The translations under genes and the position numbers were made by a program. Shown here in pieces: positions 25,873-34,288 of a DNA stretch of 47,094 nucleotides (within the stretch, counting starts at the first letter, position 1; the number at the start of each line of letters is the position of its first letter). Source of the stretch: Clostridia bacterium (GTDB taxonomy: Bacteria > Bacillota > Clostridia > Oscillospirales > Acutalibacteraceae); the NCBI GenBank assembly GCA_017461005.1, contig JAFTZU010000056.1:1-47094 (forward strand). The letters are read 5' to 3'. The notes below the pieces were generated by a model. The model saw nothing but the letters and a program-made list of their open reading frames with translations. It was not told the origin of the DNA and did not search any database.

Positions 25873-26061
25873 ATGGCAGAAAAAACTGTACAGGTCAAGC
25901 TCGTCCGCAGCCTGATCGGAAACAAGAAAGACCAGATCGCTACTGCATATTCTCTTGGTCTTCGCAAAATCGGCGATGTCAGCACTCAGCCTGACAACGC
26001 TCAGACGGCCGGCAAGATCCGCAAGATCGCGCATCTCGTCGAAGTCGTCAACGAAGCTTGA
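25873..26061 (+). CDS. rpmD: 50S ribosomal protein L30
   Basis: A 62-residue L30 protein. The sequence [19 protein letters not shown] followed by [13 protein letters not shown] is the family core, and [14 protein letters not shown] closes it. The ATG at 25873 has AAGGAGAG at 25857-25864; the in-frame GTG at 25864 overlaps that site and is not preferred. Confidence 0.95.
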   Translation: MAEKTVQVKLVRSLIGNKKDQIATAYSLGLRKIGDVSTQPDNAQTAGKIRKIAHLVEVVNEA

Positions 26062-26075
26062 GGGAGGTGCGACGA

Positions 26076-26519
26076 ATGAAATTACACGAACTTTCCCCTG
26101 CAAAGGGTTCCAAGAAAGACGTCAAGAGAATCGGCCGTGGTACCGCTTCCGGACAGGGCAAGACCGCCGGTAAGGGCCACAAGGGTCAGAAGGCGAGAGC
26201 CGGTTATTCCCAGCGCGCCGGTTTCGAAGGCGGCCAGATGCCCCTTCAGAGACGTCTTCCGAAGAGAGGCTTCAACAACATCTTCGCCAAAGAGATCGTG
26301 ACCGTCAATGTCTCTGATCTGGAAGCTCGCTTCAACGACGGTGACGTCGTCGATGCAGAGGCCCTCATCAAAGTCGGTCTCATCAAGAAGGCGAAAGACG
26401 GTGTCAAAGTCCTCGGTAACGGTGACCTCACCAAGAAACTCACCGTCAAGGTGAATGCCTATAGTAAGACTGCAAAGGAGAAGATCGAAGCAGTCGGCGG
26501 AAGTGCCGAGGAGGTATAA
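26076..26519 (+). CDS. rplO: 50S ribosomal protein L15
   Basis: A 147-residue L15 protein, a late-assembly 50S protein. It begins [18 protein letters not shown] and has the Gly-rich [37 protein letters not shown] and a C-terminal [26 protein letters not shown] precedes the ATG at the usual distance; a TTG further upstream lies in the rpmD end. Confidence 0.97.
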   Translation: MKLHELSPAKGSKKDVKRIGRGTASGQGKTAGKGHKGQKARAGYSQRAGFEGGQMPLQRRLPKRGFNNIFAKEIVTVNVSDLEARFNDGDVVDAEALIKVGLIKKAKDGVKVLGNGDLTKKLTVKVNAYSKTAKEKIEAVGGSAEEV

Positions 26520-26520
26520 G

Positions 26521-27846
26521 ATGCTCCAGACGCTTGTCAATGCTCTTAAGACCCCGGAACTTCGCAAGAAGATCCTCTACACTGCGTTCATCATCCTGAT
26601 TTTCCGGATCGGCGCAGCCATTTCCGTTCCGTTCACGAACGCTGCCCAGGGTATCATCGACGATACCACCTCTGCGGGCAACTTCATGAACTATCTCAAC
26701 ATGATGACCGGTGACGCGTTCAACTATTCGACGCTGTTCGCCATGTCCATCACCCCGTACATCAACGCATCCATCATCATGCAGCTGCTCGGTGTCGCGA
26801 TCCCGGCACTCGAACGTCTCTCCAAAGAGGGCGACGTCGGCAGAAAGAAACTGCAGCGGATCACCCGAGTCGTCGCGGTCGTCATCGCGGCTCTCCAGTC
26901 CACCGCATACTTCTTCTATCTGCGCAGCGGCGGATACCTCGCCACCGACGCGAACGGTCTGGCCTTCACCGGCTTCTCCGCGGTCCTTCAGGCTCTGGTC
27001 GTCATCATCACCCTCATCGCCGGCTCTGCCATCATGATGTGGCTCGGTGAGCAGATCAACGCCAAGGGCATCGGTAACGGTATCTCCATCCTCCTGTTCG
27101 CGGGTATCGTATCCCGCATCCCGCAGGACGTCATCATGATGTGGGAAGCCTTCAAGCGCGGCGGTCTGTACTATGCGTACGCTCCGCTTGCCGCCATCCT
27201 GATCATCGCGAGCATCCTGTTCATCGTCTGGGTGGACAACTCCGAGAGACGGATCCCCGTCGTCTACGCAAAACGCGTGGTCGGCCGGAAAATGTACGGC
27301 GGACAGAACACCAACCTGCCCATCAAGGTCAACATCTCCGGTGTTATGTCCATCATCTTCGCCAGCTCCATCCTTTCTCTGCCGCCGACGATCCGTATGT
27401 TTGTCGACAGCAAGATCGAGGACGGCAGCGGCTGGGATAAATTCTTCGACATGTTCGACGCAGAGAGATGGTTCTACGGGATCATGTATTTCATCCTCAT
27501 CATCTTCTTTGCTTACTTCTATTCTTCGATCCAGTACAATCCCGTGGAAATGGCGAACAACCTTCGCCGCAACAACGGCACCATCCCGGGCATCCGCCCC
27601 GGTAAGCCCACCTCGGAGTACTTACAGAAGGTCCTGAATCGCATCGTCCTGATCGGCTCCCTGCTCATCAGCGTCGTTGCCATTCTTCCCATTGTTTATT
27701 CGCAGATCACGAACGCCACCGGATCCCAGATGAACATCGCCCTCGGCGGTACGTCTGTCATCATCCTTGTCGGCGTCGCGCTCGAAACCGTTCGTCAGCT
27801 CGAATCTCAGCTGATGGTCCGTCAGTATAAGGGCTTCCTGAGCTAA
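26521..27846 (+). CDS. secY: Protein translocase subunit SecY
   Basis: A 441-residue, ten-helix channel protein of the Sec translocon. It begins with the cytoplasmic NALKTPELRKKILYTAFI helix and has FNYSTLFAMSITPYINASII, AMIMWLGEQI-type helix (IMMWLGEQINAKGIGNGIS), the basic loop ERRIPVVYAKRVVGRKMYGG, and NNGTIPGIRPGKPTSEYL. GAGGAGG in the end of rplO precedes the ATG, one base after the rplO stop. Confidence 0.97.
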   Translation: MLQTLVNALKTPELRKKILYTAFIILIFRIGAAISVPFTNAAQGIIDDTTSAGNFMNYLNMMTGDAFNYSTLFAMSITPYINASIIMQLLGVAIPALERLSKEGDVGRKKLQRITRVVAVVIAALQSTAYFFYLRSGGYLATDANGLAFTGFSAVLQALVVIITLIAGSAIMMWLGEQINAKGIGNGISILLFAGIVSRIPQDVIMMWEAFKRGGLYYAYAPLAAILIIASILFIVWVDNSERRIPVVYAKRVVGRKMYGGQNTNLPIKVNISGVMSIIFASSILSLPPTIRMFVDSKIEDGSGWDKFFDMFDAERWFYGIMYFILIIFFAYFYSSIQYNPVEMANNLRRNNGTIPGIRPGKPTSEYLQKVLNRIVLIGSLLISVVAILPIVYSQITNATGSQMNIALGGTSVIILVGVALETVRQLESQLMVRQYKGFLS

Positions 27847-27873
27847 GGACCCTTTAGAAAAGGAGAATTACGC

Positions 27874-28506
27874 ATGAATATCATTTTCCTTGGAGCACCT
27901 GGCGCCGGCAAAGGCACTCAGGCCGAAAAAGTCGCAGATGCTTATGCCATCCCGACGGTCTCGACCGGCAACATGATCCGTGAGGCGCTGAAAAACGGCA
28001 CCGAAATGGGACTGAAAGCCAAAGCGTTCATCGAATCCGGCGCACTTGTCCCGGACGATGTCGTCATTGGCATCATCAAAGAACGTCTTGCAAAAGACGA
28101 CTGCGCGAAGGGATTCATCCTCGATGGATTCCCCCGCACCATCCCTCAGGCTGAGGCGCTGGACGCCATGGGCATCGTCATCGACAAAGTCGTCGACATC
28201 GAGGTCCCGGACGAAGCCATCACCGAAAGAATGAGCGGACGTCGTGTCTGCCCGGACTGCGGTTCTTCGTTCCACATCGTCACCAAGCAGCCGAAAGTCG
28301 AGGGCATCTGCGACCGCTGCGGAGCAGAACTCGTCCAGCGTAAGGACGACAAACCGGAAACGGTCGCTGACCGCTTAAAGGTTTACCACGATCAGACCGA
28401 GCCGCTGAAAGGTTACTATGAAGCGGCCGGAAAGCTCTCTGAAGTGGACGGCATCGGCACCGTCGAAGAGATCTTCGACCGCGTCAAAGCCGCACTGGAG
28501 GCTTAA
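27874..28506 (+). CDS. adk: Adenylate kinase with zinc-binding lid
   Basis: A 210-residue enzyme that converts ATP and AMP to two ADP. The P-loop is GAPGAGKGTQ (residues 7-16), the AMP-binding STGNMIR follows, and the ATP lid has two CxxC pairs (CPDCG and CDRCG), a zinc site typical of Gram-positive Adk. FILDGFPRTIPQAEAL carries the conserved Arg. It sits between secY and map, as in Bacillus. Confidence 0.97.
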   Translation: MNIIFLGAPGAGKGTQAEKVADAYAIPTVSTGNMIREALKNGTEMGLKAKAFIESGALVPDDVVIGIIKERLAKDDCAKGFILDGFPRTIPQAEALDAMGIVIDKVVDIEVPDEAITERMSGRRVCPDCGSSFHIVTKQPKVEGICDRCGAELVQRKDDKPETVADRLKVYHDQTEPLKGYYEAAGKLSEVDGIGTVEEIFDRVKAALEA

Positions 28507-28509
28507 AGT

Positions 28510-29274
28510 ATGATCGTTTTGAAATCTGCCAGGGAACTGGAGATCATGAAGGAAGCCGGCAGGATCTCTGCCGGAGCCCTCATGGAAGTCGGCAAATACG
28601 TCCGCCCGGGCGTTTCCACACTGGAACTCGATGAAGTCTGTTACAACTACATCAAGAGCCAGGGCGCCGAGCCGAACTTCCTGCATCTCTACGATTTTCC
28701 CAACACGGCATGCATATCCGTGAACGACGAGATCATCCACGGTATTCCCAGCAAGAACCGGATCCTGAAAGAAGGAGACATCGTCTCCGTGGACACCGGA
28801 GCCAAGATCGATGGCTACAATGGCGACAACGCCTATACGTTCTATGTCGGAGAAGTTTCTCCTGAAGTGCAGCGGCTGTGCGAGACCACCAGAGAAGCGC
28901 TTCTCATCGGCATCCAGCAGGCGGTCCCGGGCAACCGGGTCGGAGACATTGGAGCGGCCATCCAGGAATACTGCGAGAGTCGCGGTTACGGTGTCGTTCG
29001 TGAATACGAAGGACACGGCATCGGGACCAAACTCCATGAGGAGCCGGGAGTTCCCAATTTCGGACGTCCCCACAAAGGCGTTCGGCTGCTCCCCGGCATG
29101 ACCATTGCCATCGAGCCCATGATCAACCTGGGTACGGCAAAGATCAAACAGCTGCCCGGCGATGAATGGACTGTTTTCACCGCGGACGGAAAACCCTCCG
29201 CCCATTACGAACATTCCATCGCCATCACCGAAGACGGACCGGTCATTCTGACCCCGCGTCCGACACTGGACTGA
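28510..29274 (+). CDS. map: Type I methionine aminopeptidase
   Basis: A 254-residue metalloenzyme that removes the N-terminal Met from new proteins. Metal ligands are visible as the Asp of VDTGAKIDGYNGD (both Asp), the His of GHGIGTKLHEEPGVPNFG, and the Glu residues of TIAIEPMI and YEHSIAIT. The start lies 4 bp after the adk stop with a weak GGAGG in the adk end. Both ends match the minimal type Ia length. Confidence 0.96.
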   Translation: MIVLKSARELEIMKEAGRISAGALMEVGKYVRPGVSTLELDEVCYNYIKSQGAEPNFLHLYDFPNTACISVNDEIIHGIPSKNRILKEGDIVSVDTGAKIDGYNGDNAYTFYVGEVSPEVQRLCETTREALLIGIQQAVPGNRVGDIGAAIQEYCESRGYGVVREYEGHGIGTKLHEEPGVPNFGRPHKGVRLLPGMTIAIEPMINLGTAKIKQLPGDEWTVFTADGKPSAHYEHSIAITEDGPVILTPRPTLD

Positions 29275-29292
29275 CCCAGAGGAGGGAAACTC

Positions 29293-29511
29293 ATGTCGAA
29301 ACAGGATATGATCGAAATCGAAGGTACCGTCGTCGAAGCACTCCCGAACACCATGTTCAAAGTGGAGCTCGAGAACGGACATCAGATACTGGCCCACATT
29401 TCCGGCAAGCTGCGCATGAACTTCATCCGCATCCTTCCGGGCGATAAAGTAACGGTCGAAATGTCGCCGTACGACCTTACTCGCGGCCGTATTACATGGC
29501 GATCGAAGTAA
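29293..29511 (+). CDS. infA: Translation initiation factor IF-1
   Basis: A 72-residue S1-type OB-fold protein that occupies the A-site during initiation. It begins [20 protein letters not shown] and has [31 protein letters not shown] and [12 protein letters not shown], all standard. GAGGAGGG precedes the ATG. Confidence 0.97.
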   Translation: MSKQDMIEIEGTVVEALPNTMFKVELENGHQILAHISGKLRMNFIRILPGDKVTVEMSPYDLTRGRITWRSK

Positions 29512-29529
29512 TTATTAGGAGGTAACACA

Positions 29530-29643
29530 ATGAAAGTCAGACCTTCTGTCAAAAAAATGTGCGAAAAGTGCAAGATCATCAAGCGCAAGGGTAAAGTCAT
29601 GGTCATCTGTGAGAACCCGAAGCACAAACAGCGTCAGGGCTAA
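29530..29643 (+). CDS. rpmJ: 50S ribosomal protein L36
   Basis: A 37-residue protein, the smallest ribosomal protein. It begins [20 protein letters not shown] and ends [15 protein letters not shown], with the three Cys and one His of the zinc site (CEKC, C, H). AGGAGG precedes the ATG. Position between infA and rpsM is canonical. Confidence 0.97.
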   Translation: MKVRPSVKKMCEKCKIIKRKGKVMVICENPKHKQRQG

Positions 29644-29677
29644 AGCCTGACCAGTAACACTTAATGGAGGTGCCTAC

Positions 29678-30046
29678 ATGGCTCGTTTATCAGGTGTCGA
29701 CCTGCCGAGAGACAAGAGAATCGAAATCGCTCTCACCTATATCCATGGCATCGGCAGAAAGACTGCAGACGATATCATCAAAGCTACCGGCGTCAACCCC
29801 GATACTCGCGTAAAAGATCTTACCGAGCAGGATGTTGCCAAGCTTCGTGACTACATTGACCACAACCTTAAGGTCGAAGGTGATCTTCGTCGGGAAACCG
29901 CTCTGAACATCAAGAGACTTATCGAAATCGGTTCTTACCGTGGCGTTCGCCATAGAAAAGGTCTCCCCGTCAGAGGTCAGCGTTCCAAGACGAATGCCCG
30001 TACACGCAAAGGTCCGAAAAAGACCATCGCTAACAAGAAGAAGTAA
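29678..30046 (+). CDS. rpsM: 30S ribosomal protein S13
   Basis: A 122-residue S13 protein of the head, contacting the P-site tRNA and L5. Marks are [21 protein letters not shown] (first residues), [16 protein letters not shown], the helix-hairpin-helix region, and the basic tail [27 protein letters not shown] precedes the ATG. Confidence 0.97.
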   Translation: MARLSGVDLPRDKRIEIALTYIHGIGRKTADDIIKATGVNPDTRVKDLTEQDVAKLRDYIDHNLKVEGDLRRETALNIKRLIEIGSYRGVRHRKGLPVRGQRSKTNARTRKGPKKTIANKKK

Positions 30047-30064
30047 TTTAAGGGGGATAACACT

Positions 30065-30469
30065 TTGGCTAAACAAGGTTCCAAGAAGAACACTTCTACC
30101 CGCAGACGCCGCGACCGCAAAGTCGTCGAACGTGGTTCTGCGCATATCCAGTCCACCTTCAACAACACCATCGTCACCATCACGGACACTCAGGGCAACG
30201 CTGTTTCCTGGGCAAGTGCCGGTGAAATGGGCTTCCGTGGTTCCAAAAAATCCACTCCCTTCGCAGCTCAGACCGCAGCAGAGACTGCCGCGAAAGTTGC
30301 TGTCGACCGTGGAATGAAGACCATCGAAGTCTACGTCAAAGGCCCGGGCGCCGGCCGTGAAGCCGCCATCCGTGCACTGCAGACCGCAGGTCTCGAAGTC
30401 ACCATGATCAAAGACGTGACTCCGATCCCGCACAACGGATGCCGTCCGCCGAAAAGACGTCGTGTCTGA
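30065..30469 (+). CDS. rpsK: 30S ribosomal protein S11
   Basis: A 134-residue S11 protein of the platform. It starts with TTG at 30065 after AAGGGGGA, giving (M)[18 protein letters not shown]. Marks are [42 protein letters not shown] and the closing [13 protein letters not shown]. This is the second TTG start in the operon. Confidence 0.97.
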   Translation: MAKQGSKKNTSTRRRRDRKVVERGSAHIQSTFNNTIVTITDTQGNAVSWASAGEMGFRGSKKSTPFAAQTAAETAAKVAVDRGMKTIEVYVKGPGAGREAAIRALQTAGLEVTMIKDVTPIPHNGCRPPKRRRV

Positions 30470-30492
30470 TCGTTAAAGGAGGATAAACCACT

Positions 30493-31095
30493 ATGGCTAG
30501 AAATAGACAGCCCATCGCCAAGAAGGCGAAGAGCCTTGACTTCTCTCCGGCAACCATGGGTTATGCCGGCAAGGACACCCGTCGCAAACCGAAGGGCAAC
30601 ATGAGAAGAAAACAGTCCGAGTACGCCACTCAGCTCAACGAGAAGCAGAAGGTGAAGTTCATCTACGGCGTACAGGAAAAGCAGTTCCGTTCCTATTATG
30701 AAAAGGCAGCCAAGATGCAGGGTAAGACCGGTGAAAACCTTCTCATCCTCTGCGAACGCCGTCTGGACAACGTTGTGTTCCACCTCGGCTTTGCGACCAC
30801 TCGTCGTCAGGCTCGCCAGCTTGTAACTCACGGTCATTTCACCGTAGATGGCAAGAAAGTAGACGTCCCGTCCTACCAGGTCAAACCCGGCCAGGTCGTT
30901 GCCGTTAAGGAAAAGAGCCGTTCTTCCGCAGTCTTCGCAAGACTGACCGGTGAAGATGCTCCCCTCATCACGACCCCCGCATGGCTGGAACTGGATAAGG
31001 CGAACTTTGCCGGTACTGTGACCAGAGTCCCCACTCGTGAAGATGTGGACTTCCCGGTCGAAGAGCACCTCATCGTCGAGTTCTACTCCAAGTAA
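30493..31095 (+). CDS. rpsD: 30S ribosomal protein S4
   Basis: A 200-residue S4 protein that starts 30S body assembly and often represses its own operon. It has the S4 RNA-binding domain (ERRLDNVVFHLGFATTRRQA, QLVTHGHFTVDGKKVDVPSY). The N-terminal zinc Cys cluster of some S4 proteins is absent. AAAGGAGG precedes the ATG. Confidence 0.96.
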   Translation: MARNRQPIAKKAKSLDFSPATMGYAGKDTRRKPKGNMRRKQSEYATQLNEKQKVKFIYGVQEKQFRSYYEKAAKMQGKTGENLLILCERRLDNVVFHLGFATTRRQARQLVTHGHFTVDGKKVDVPSYQVKPGQVVAVKEKSRSSAVFARLTGEDAPLITTPAWLELDKANFAGTVTRVPTREDVDFPVEEHLIVEFYSK

Positions 31096-31151
31096 TGCCA
31101 CTGCTCACTAACCCGCAATCCACTTTTTTACCATTCAAGGAGGGTTAACGA

Positions 31152-32102
31152 ATGATCGGTATTGAGAAGCCTAATATCGAAGTATTCAACCAGGAAGAGA
31201 ACAGCACTTACGGCAAGTTCACTCTCGAGCCTCTCGAAAGAGGATTTGGCACGACTCTCGGCAACAGCATGAGACGCGTTCTGCTTTCTTCCCTTCCGGG
31301 ATACGCCATCACCTCCGTCAAGATCGACGGCAAAGTCCATGAGTTCGATACCATCCCCGGTGTCAAGGAAGACATCACGGAGATCGTCCTGAACCTCAAG
31401 AGCGTCATCATCAAGATCAACGGTGACGGCCCCAAGACCGTATACATCGATGCAACCGGAGAAGGCGAAGTCACCGCCGGTGACATCAAGGGAGATTCCG
31501 AAATCGAGATCTTCAATCCGGAGCTTCACATCGCATCCCTCGACAAGGATGCCAAGCTGTCCATGGAGATGACAGTGGACAATGGCAGAGGCTATGTTTC
31601 TGCTGACAGAAACAAGGAAAAGCTTCAGCCGCCGACAGGCGTCATTGCCATCGACTCCATCTACTCACCCGTTCTGAAGGTCAACTTCACTGTAGAAAAC
31701 ACCCGTGTCGGCCAGCGCATCGACTACGATAAGCTGACGCTCGAAGTGTGGACCAACGGTACGCTGTCTGCCAAAGACGCGGTATCGCTGGCAGCCAAGA
31801 TCCTCAACGATCACCTCAAGTTGTTCATCGACTTGTCTGAATCTGAATTCATGACAGACGTGCTCGTGGAGAAGGACGACAACTCTCGCGAGAAGGTCTT
31901 AGAGATGACCATTGAAGAACTTGATTTGTCTGTTCGTTCCTTTAACTGCTTGAAGAGAGCAGGCATCAACACAGTAGAAGACCTCACGAACAAATCCGAA
32001 GACGATATGATGAAGGTCCGCAACCTCGGTACGAAGTCTCTTGCCGAAGTCATCGCGAAGCTGGATTCCCTCGGATTCTCTCTCCGTAAGGACGACGAAT
32101 AA
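31152..32102 (+). CDS. rpoA: RNA polymerase alpha subunit
   Basis: A 316-residue alpha subunit. The N-terminal assembly domain has [38 protein letters not shown] and [13 protein letters not shown]. The C-terminal DNA-binding domain, from about residue 250, has [19 protein letters not shown] and [22 protein letters not shown] precedes the ATG; the 56-bp gap before it shows no clear promoter, so it belongs to the ribosomal operon. Confidence 0.97.
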   Translation: MIGIEKPNIEVFNQEENSTYGKFTLEPLERGFGTTLGNSMRRVLLSSLPGYAITSVKIDGKVHEFDTIPGVKEDITEIVLNLKSVIIKINGDGPKTVYIDATGEGEVTAGDIKGDSEIEIFNPELHIASLDKDAKLSMEMTVDNGRGYVSADRNKEKLQPPTGVIAIDSIYSPVLKVNFTVENTRVGQRIDYDKLTLEVWTNGTLSAKDAVSLAAKILNDHLKLFIDLSESEFMTDVLVEKDDNSREKVLEMTIEELDLSVRSFNCLKRAGINTVEDLTNKSEDDMMKVRNLGTKSLAEVIAKLDSLGFSLRKDDE

Positions 32103-32122
32103 GACAAAGGAGGAAGTACCCA

Positions 32123-32464
32123 ATGCCTGGTACCAGAAAACTCGGCAGAGCCAGCGACCACCGCAAAGCGATGCTGCGCGCAATGGTCACGTTCCTGCTT
32201 GAAAACGGCAAAATCGAAACGACCGTTACCCGTGCGAAGGAAGTTCGCGCGATGACCGAAAAGATGATCACCATCGCCAAGAAGGACGATCTTGCTGCCA
32301 AGAGACAGGTCCTTGCCTATGTCACCAAGGAAGATGTCGCGAAGAAGCTCTTCGACGAGATCGCTCCGAAGTATGCTGACGTCAACGGCGGTTACACCCG
32401 GATCACCAAGACCGGCCCGCGTCGCGGAGATGCCGCAGAAATGTGCATCATCGAGCTCCTGTAA
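32123..32464 (+). CDS. rplQ: 50S ribosomal protein L17
   Basis: A 113-residue L17 protein near the tunnel exit. It begins [20 protein letters not shown] and has [18 protein letters not shown] and a final [27 protein letters not shown] precedes the ATG. It ends the ribosomal operon before a strong terminator. Confidence 0.97.
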   Translation: MPGTRKLGRASDHRKAMLRAMVTFLLENGKIETTVTRAKEVRAMTEKMITIAKKDDLAAKRQVLAYVTKEDVAKKLFDEIAPKYADVNGGYTRITKTGPRRGDAAEMCIIELL

Positions 32465-32491
32465 GTTCGACTGACAACACAATAGAAACAG

Positions 32492-32522
32492 AGCCCTGTG
32501 CCTCCGGCACGGGGCTTTTTTT
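32492..32522 (+). terminator. Terminator of the ribosomal operon
   Basis: An 11-bp stem AGCCCTGTGCC/GGCACGGGGCT with loop TCC (one T:G pair), followed by TTTTTTT. Confidence 0.93.
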
Positions 32523-32660
32523 GCGCGATTTGCCCCTTTTTAGAACAGAAACGGCGAATCGTGTAGTGTTTTTCTTTTAACAGGGGAGGGCGGATTGACA
32601 TGTTATTGTCACGACGAACTAGACAAAATAACGCATTTGTATAAACGAATTGTACGTCAG

Positions 32661-32688
32661 TTGACATAATGGGCTTTATGACTAAAAT
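32661..32688 (+). promoter_or_regulatory. Promoter of the hydrogenase operon
   Basis: A perfect -35 TTGACA (32661-32666), 16-bp spacer and -10 TAAAAT (32683-32688). It lies in a 515-bp AT-rich gap after rplQ. The remaining leader (32719-32979) shows no clear hairpin set; a second, weaker promoter near 32880-32895 (TATGCTGTATAT) is possible. Confidence 0.65.
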
Positions 32689-32700
32689 ATATATTGCAGC

Positions 32701-32718
32701 TTGTTAATAAAATAACAA
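32701..32718 (+). promoter_or_regulatory. Rex operator upstream of the hydrogenase operon
   Basis: TTGTTAATAAAATAACAA matches the clostridial Rex box TTGTTAA-N4-TTAACAA at 13 of 14 defined positions, with perfect TTGTTA/TAACAA arms. It begins 12 bp after the -10 box, so bound Rex would block early transcription. Rex senses the NADH/NAD+ ratio, and control of bifurcating hydrogenases by Rex has been described in Ruminococcus albus. No rex gene lies in the window. Confidence 0.75.
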
Positions 32719-32979
32719 TAAACAAAAACTGCGAATGATGACAATCGTTTGACAAGCAGAAAATGTATCGCCCAAAAGTGGCGAAACGACGCGAAAAAAT
32801 GCACGGCAGTCCTCCCGCTGTCTGACAAGTGTCACTCTCGTCAAGTTGAACAAAAAATGTCAGGCAAGCAGTCTTTTTTTATGTTATGCTGTATATGAAA
32901 TTACATGAACGCGCGGTCTTATGCGAAAAACGGGACATCGCGATCAGGCAATATTATGACTTATTGAAGGAGGTAGTTT

Positions 32980-33471
32980 ATGGAAACGAAAACCAAAGTG
33001 GCATTCCTCGGCACCGCGGAACAGGAAGCGGAGCTGCTGGCCGCCATTGAGGAAATGAAAGACCTCCCTGGCGCTCTCATGCCCGTCATGCAGAAAGCCC
33101 AGGAGATCTATGGTTACCTGCCCATCGAGGTCCAGACCATCATTTCCGACGCAATGGACGTCCCGATCGAAAAGATCTACGGAGTCGCCACCTTCTATGC
33201 GCAGTTTGCGCTGGCCCCCAAGGGAGAACACGAAGTTTCGGTGTGCCTCGGCACCGCCTGCTACGTGAAGGGGTCTCAGGCGATCTACGACAAGATCTCG
33301 GAAGTCCTGGATATCGGAGAGGGCGAATGCACACCTGACCGGAAATTCTCTCTGGTTTCCTGCCGTTGCGTCGGCGCATGCGGTCTGGCTCCCGTCATGA
33401 TGGTCGGAGAAGACGTCTACGGACGAATGACTCCGGACCAGGTCGAAAATGTTTTGAATAAGTACCGGTAA
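32980..33471 (+). CDS. hydC: HydC / NuoE-like [2Fe-2S] subunit
   Basis: A 163-residue thioredoxin-like [2Fe-2S] protein of the NuoE family and the first subunit of the NAD-linked hydrogenase. An N-terminal helical part (AIEEMKDLPGALMPVMQKAQ, YGYLPIEVQ) leads to IEKIYGVATFYAQFALAPKG. The cluster ligands follow: CLGTAC (two Cys) and CRCVGACG (the second pair). It binds HydB and takes part in electron transfer between NADH, ferredoxin and H2. AAGGAGGT precedes the ATG. It is first in the operon, separated from hydB by seven regulatory-looking genes. Confidence 0.92.
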   Translation: METKTKVAFLGTAEQEAELLAAIEEMKDLPGALMPVMQKAQEIYGYLPIEVQTIISDAMDVPIEKIYGVATFYAQFALAPKGEHEVSVCLGTACYVKGSQAIYDKISEVLDIGEGECTPDRKFSLVSCRCVGACGLAPVMMVGEDVYGRMTPDQVENVLNKYR

Positions 33472-33488
33472 GATCCTGGGGTGGTATT

Positions 33489-33845
33489 TTGAAGATCCAA
33501 GAAATCGTCAGCCTGTTGAACGCAGATGTCCAGTCCGGTGCCGATAAGCTCGACGAGGAAGTCTCCTCGGCCTTCGGCTCCGACATGATGAGCGAGGTCC
33601 TCGCCTATGTACAGGACCAGGGTGTTTTGCTCACCGGCCTCGTCAATGAACAGATCGTCCGCACGGCAGCCATGATGAACATGTACTGCATCATCATGGT
33701 CCGCGGCAAACAGCCGACCGATAACATGAAAGAAATGGCAGAGGACAACGACCTCGTTCTGCTGACCACAGAACTCACGATGTACGAGACCAGTGGTATC
33801 CTGTACACGAACGGTCTGAACCCTGCAGGGCATTCCTATGTCTGA
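33489..33845 (+). CDS. DRTGG-domain-like protein in the hydrogenase operon
   Basis: A 118-residue cytosolic protein resembling the DRTGG domain (PF07085). KIQEIVSLLNADVQSGADKL is the N-terminal helix region, followed by SEVLAYVQDQGVLLTGLVNEQ and a beta strand IIMVRGKQPTDNMKEMAED. DRTGG domains occur in phosphotransacetylases and CBS proteins and may bind nucleotides. It starts with TTG after GGGGTGG. The next gene starts inside its last codons, so the two are coupled. Role in hydrogenase control is inferred from context only. Confidence 0.75.
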   Translation: MKIQEIVSLLNADVQSGADKLDEEVSSAFGSDMMSEVLAYVQDQGVLLTGLVNEQIVRTAAMMNMYCIIMVRGKQPTDNMKEMAEDNDLVLLTTELTMYETSGILYTNGLNPAGHSYV

Positions 33846-34263
33846 ACTTGTCAAACTCCATTACGACGTTGACGGAAACGACTTCGCGGCGGCCGGAGAG
33901 GCCTCCATGAAGATCAAGAAAGAGCTTCGTAATCTGGGCTTCCCGCAGGACATCATACGGCGTATCGCGATCGCTGTATATGAGGGAGAGATCAACATGG
34001 TCATCCATGCTGACGGCGGGACCGCGGATGTAAGTGTGGGACTCGACGAAATAGACATTACACTGGCCGACAAAGGTCCGGGCATCCCGGACGTCGAGAA
34101 GGCCATGCAGAAAGGATGGTCCACGGCTTCGGAAGAAGTCCGCTCGGCCGGTTTCGGTGCCGGTATGGGCCTGCCCAATATGAAGAAAAACACCGATGAA
34201 ATGGAGATCGAGACCGAAGTAGGCGTCGGGACGACCATCCATATGAAAGTGTACGTAGCGTAA
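33838..34263 (+). CDS. RsbW-like GHKL ATPase in the hydrogenase operon
   Basis: A 141-residue GHKL-type ATPase similar to anti-sigma kinases of the SpoIIAB/RsbW family. The N box is AVYEGEINMVIHADGG (catalytic Glu and Asn). The G1 box is ADKGPGIPD and the G2 region is GFGAGMGLPNMKKNTD, with TTIHMKV closing the sheet. It could phosphorylate a partner protein, but none with a clear STAS domain is encoded nearby. It overlaps the preceding gene by 8 bp. Confidence 0.85.
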   Translation: MSELVKLHYDVDGNDFAAAGEASMKIKKELRNLGFPQDIIRRIAIAVYEGEINMVIHADGGTADVSVGLDEIDITLADKGPGIPDVEKAMQKGWSTASEEVRSAGFGAGMGLPNMKKNTDEMEIETEVGVGTTIHMKVYVA

Positions 34264-34288
34264 GGCATATTGGAAGGAGGCATGCGAT

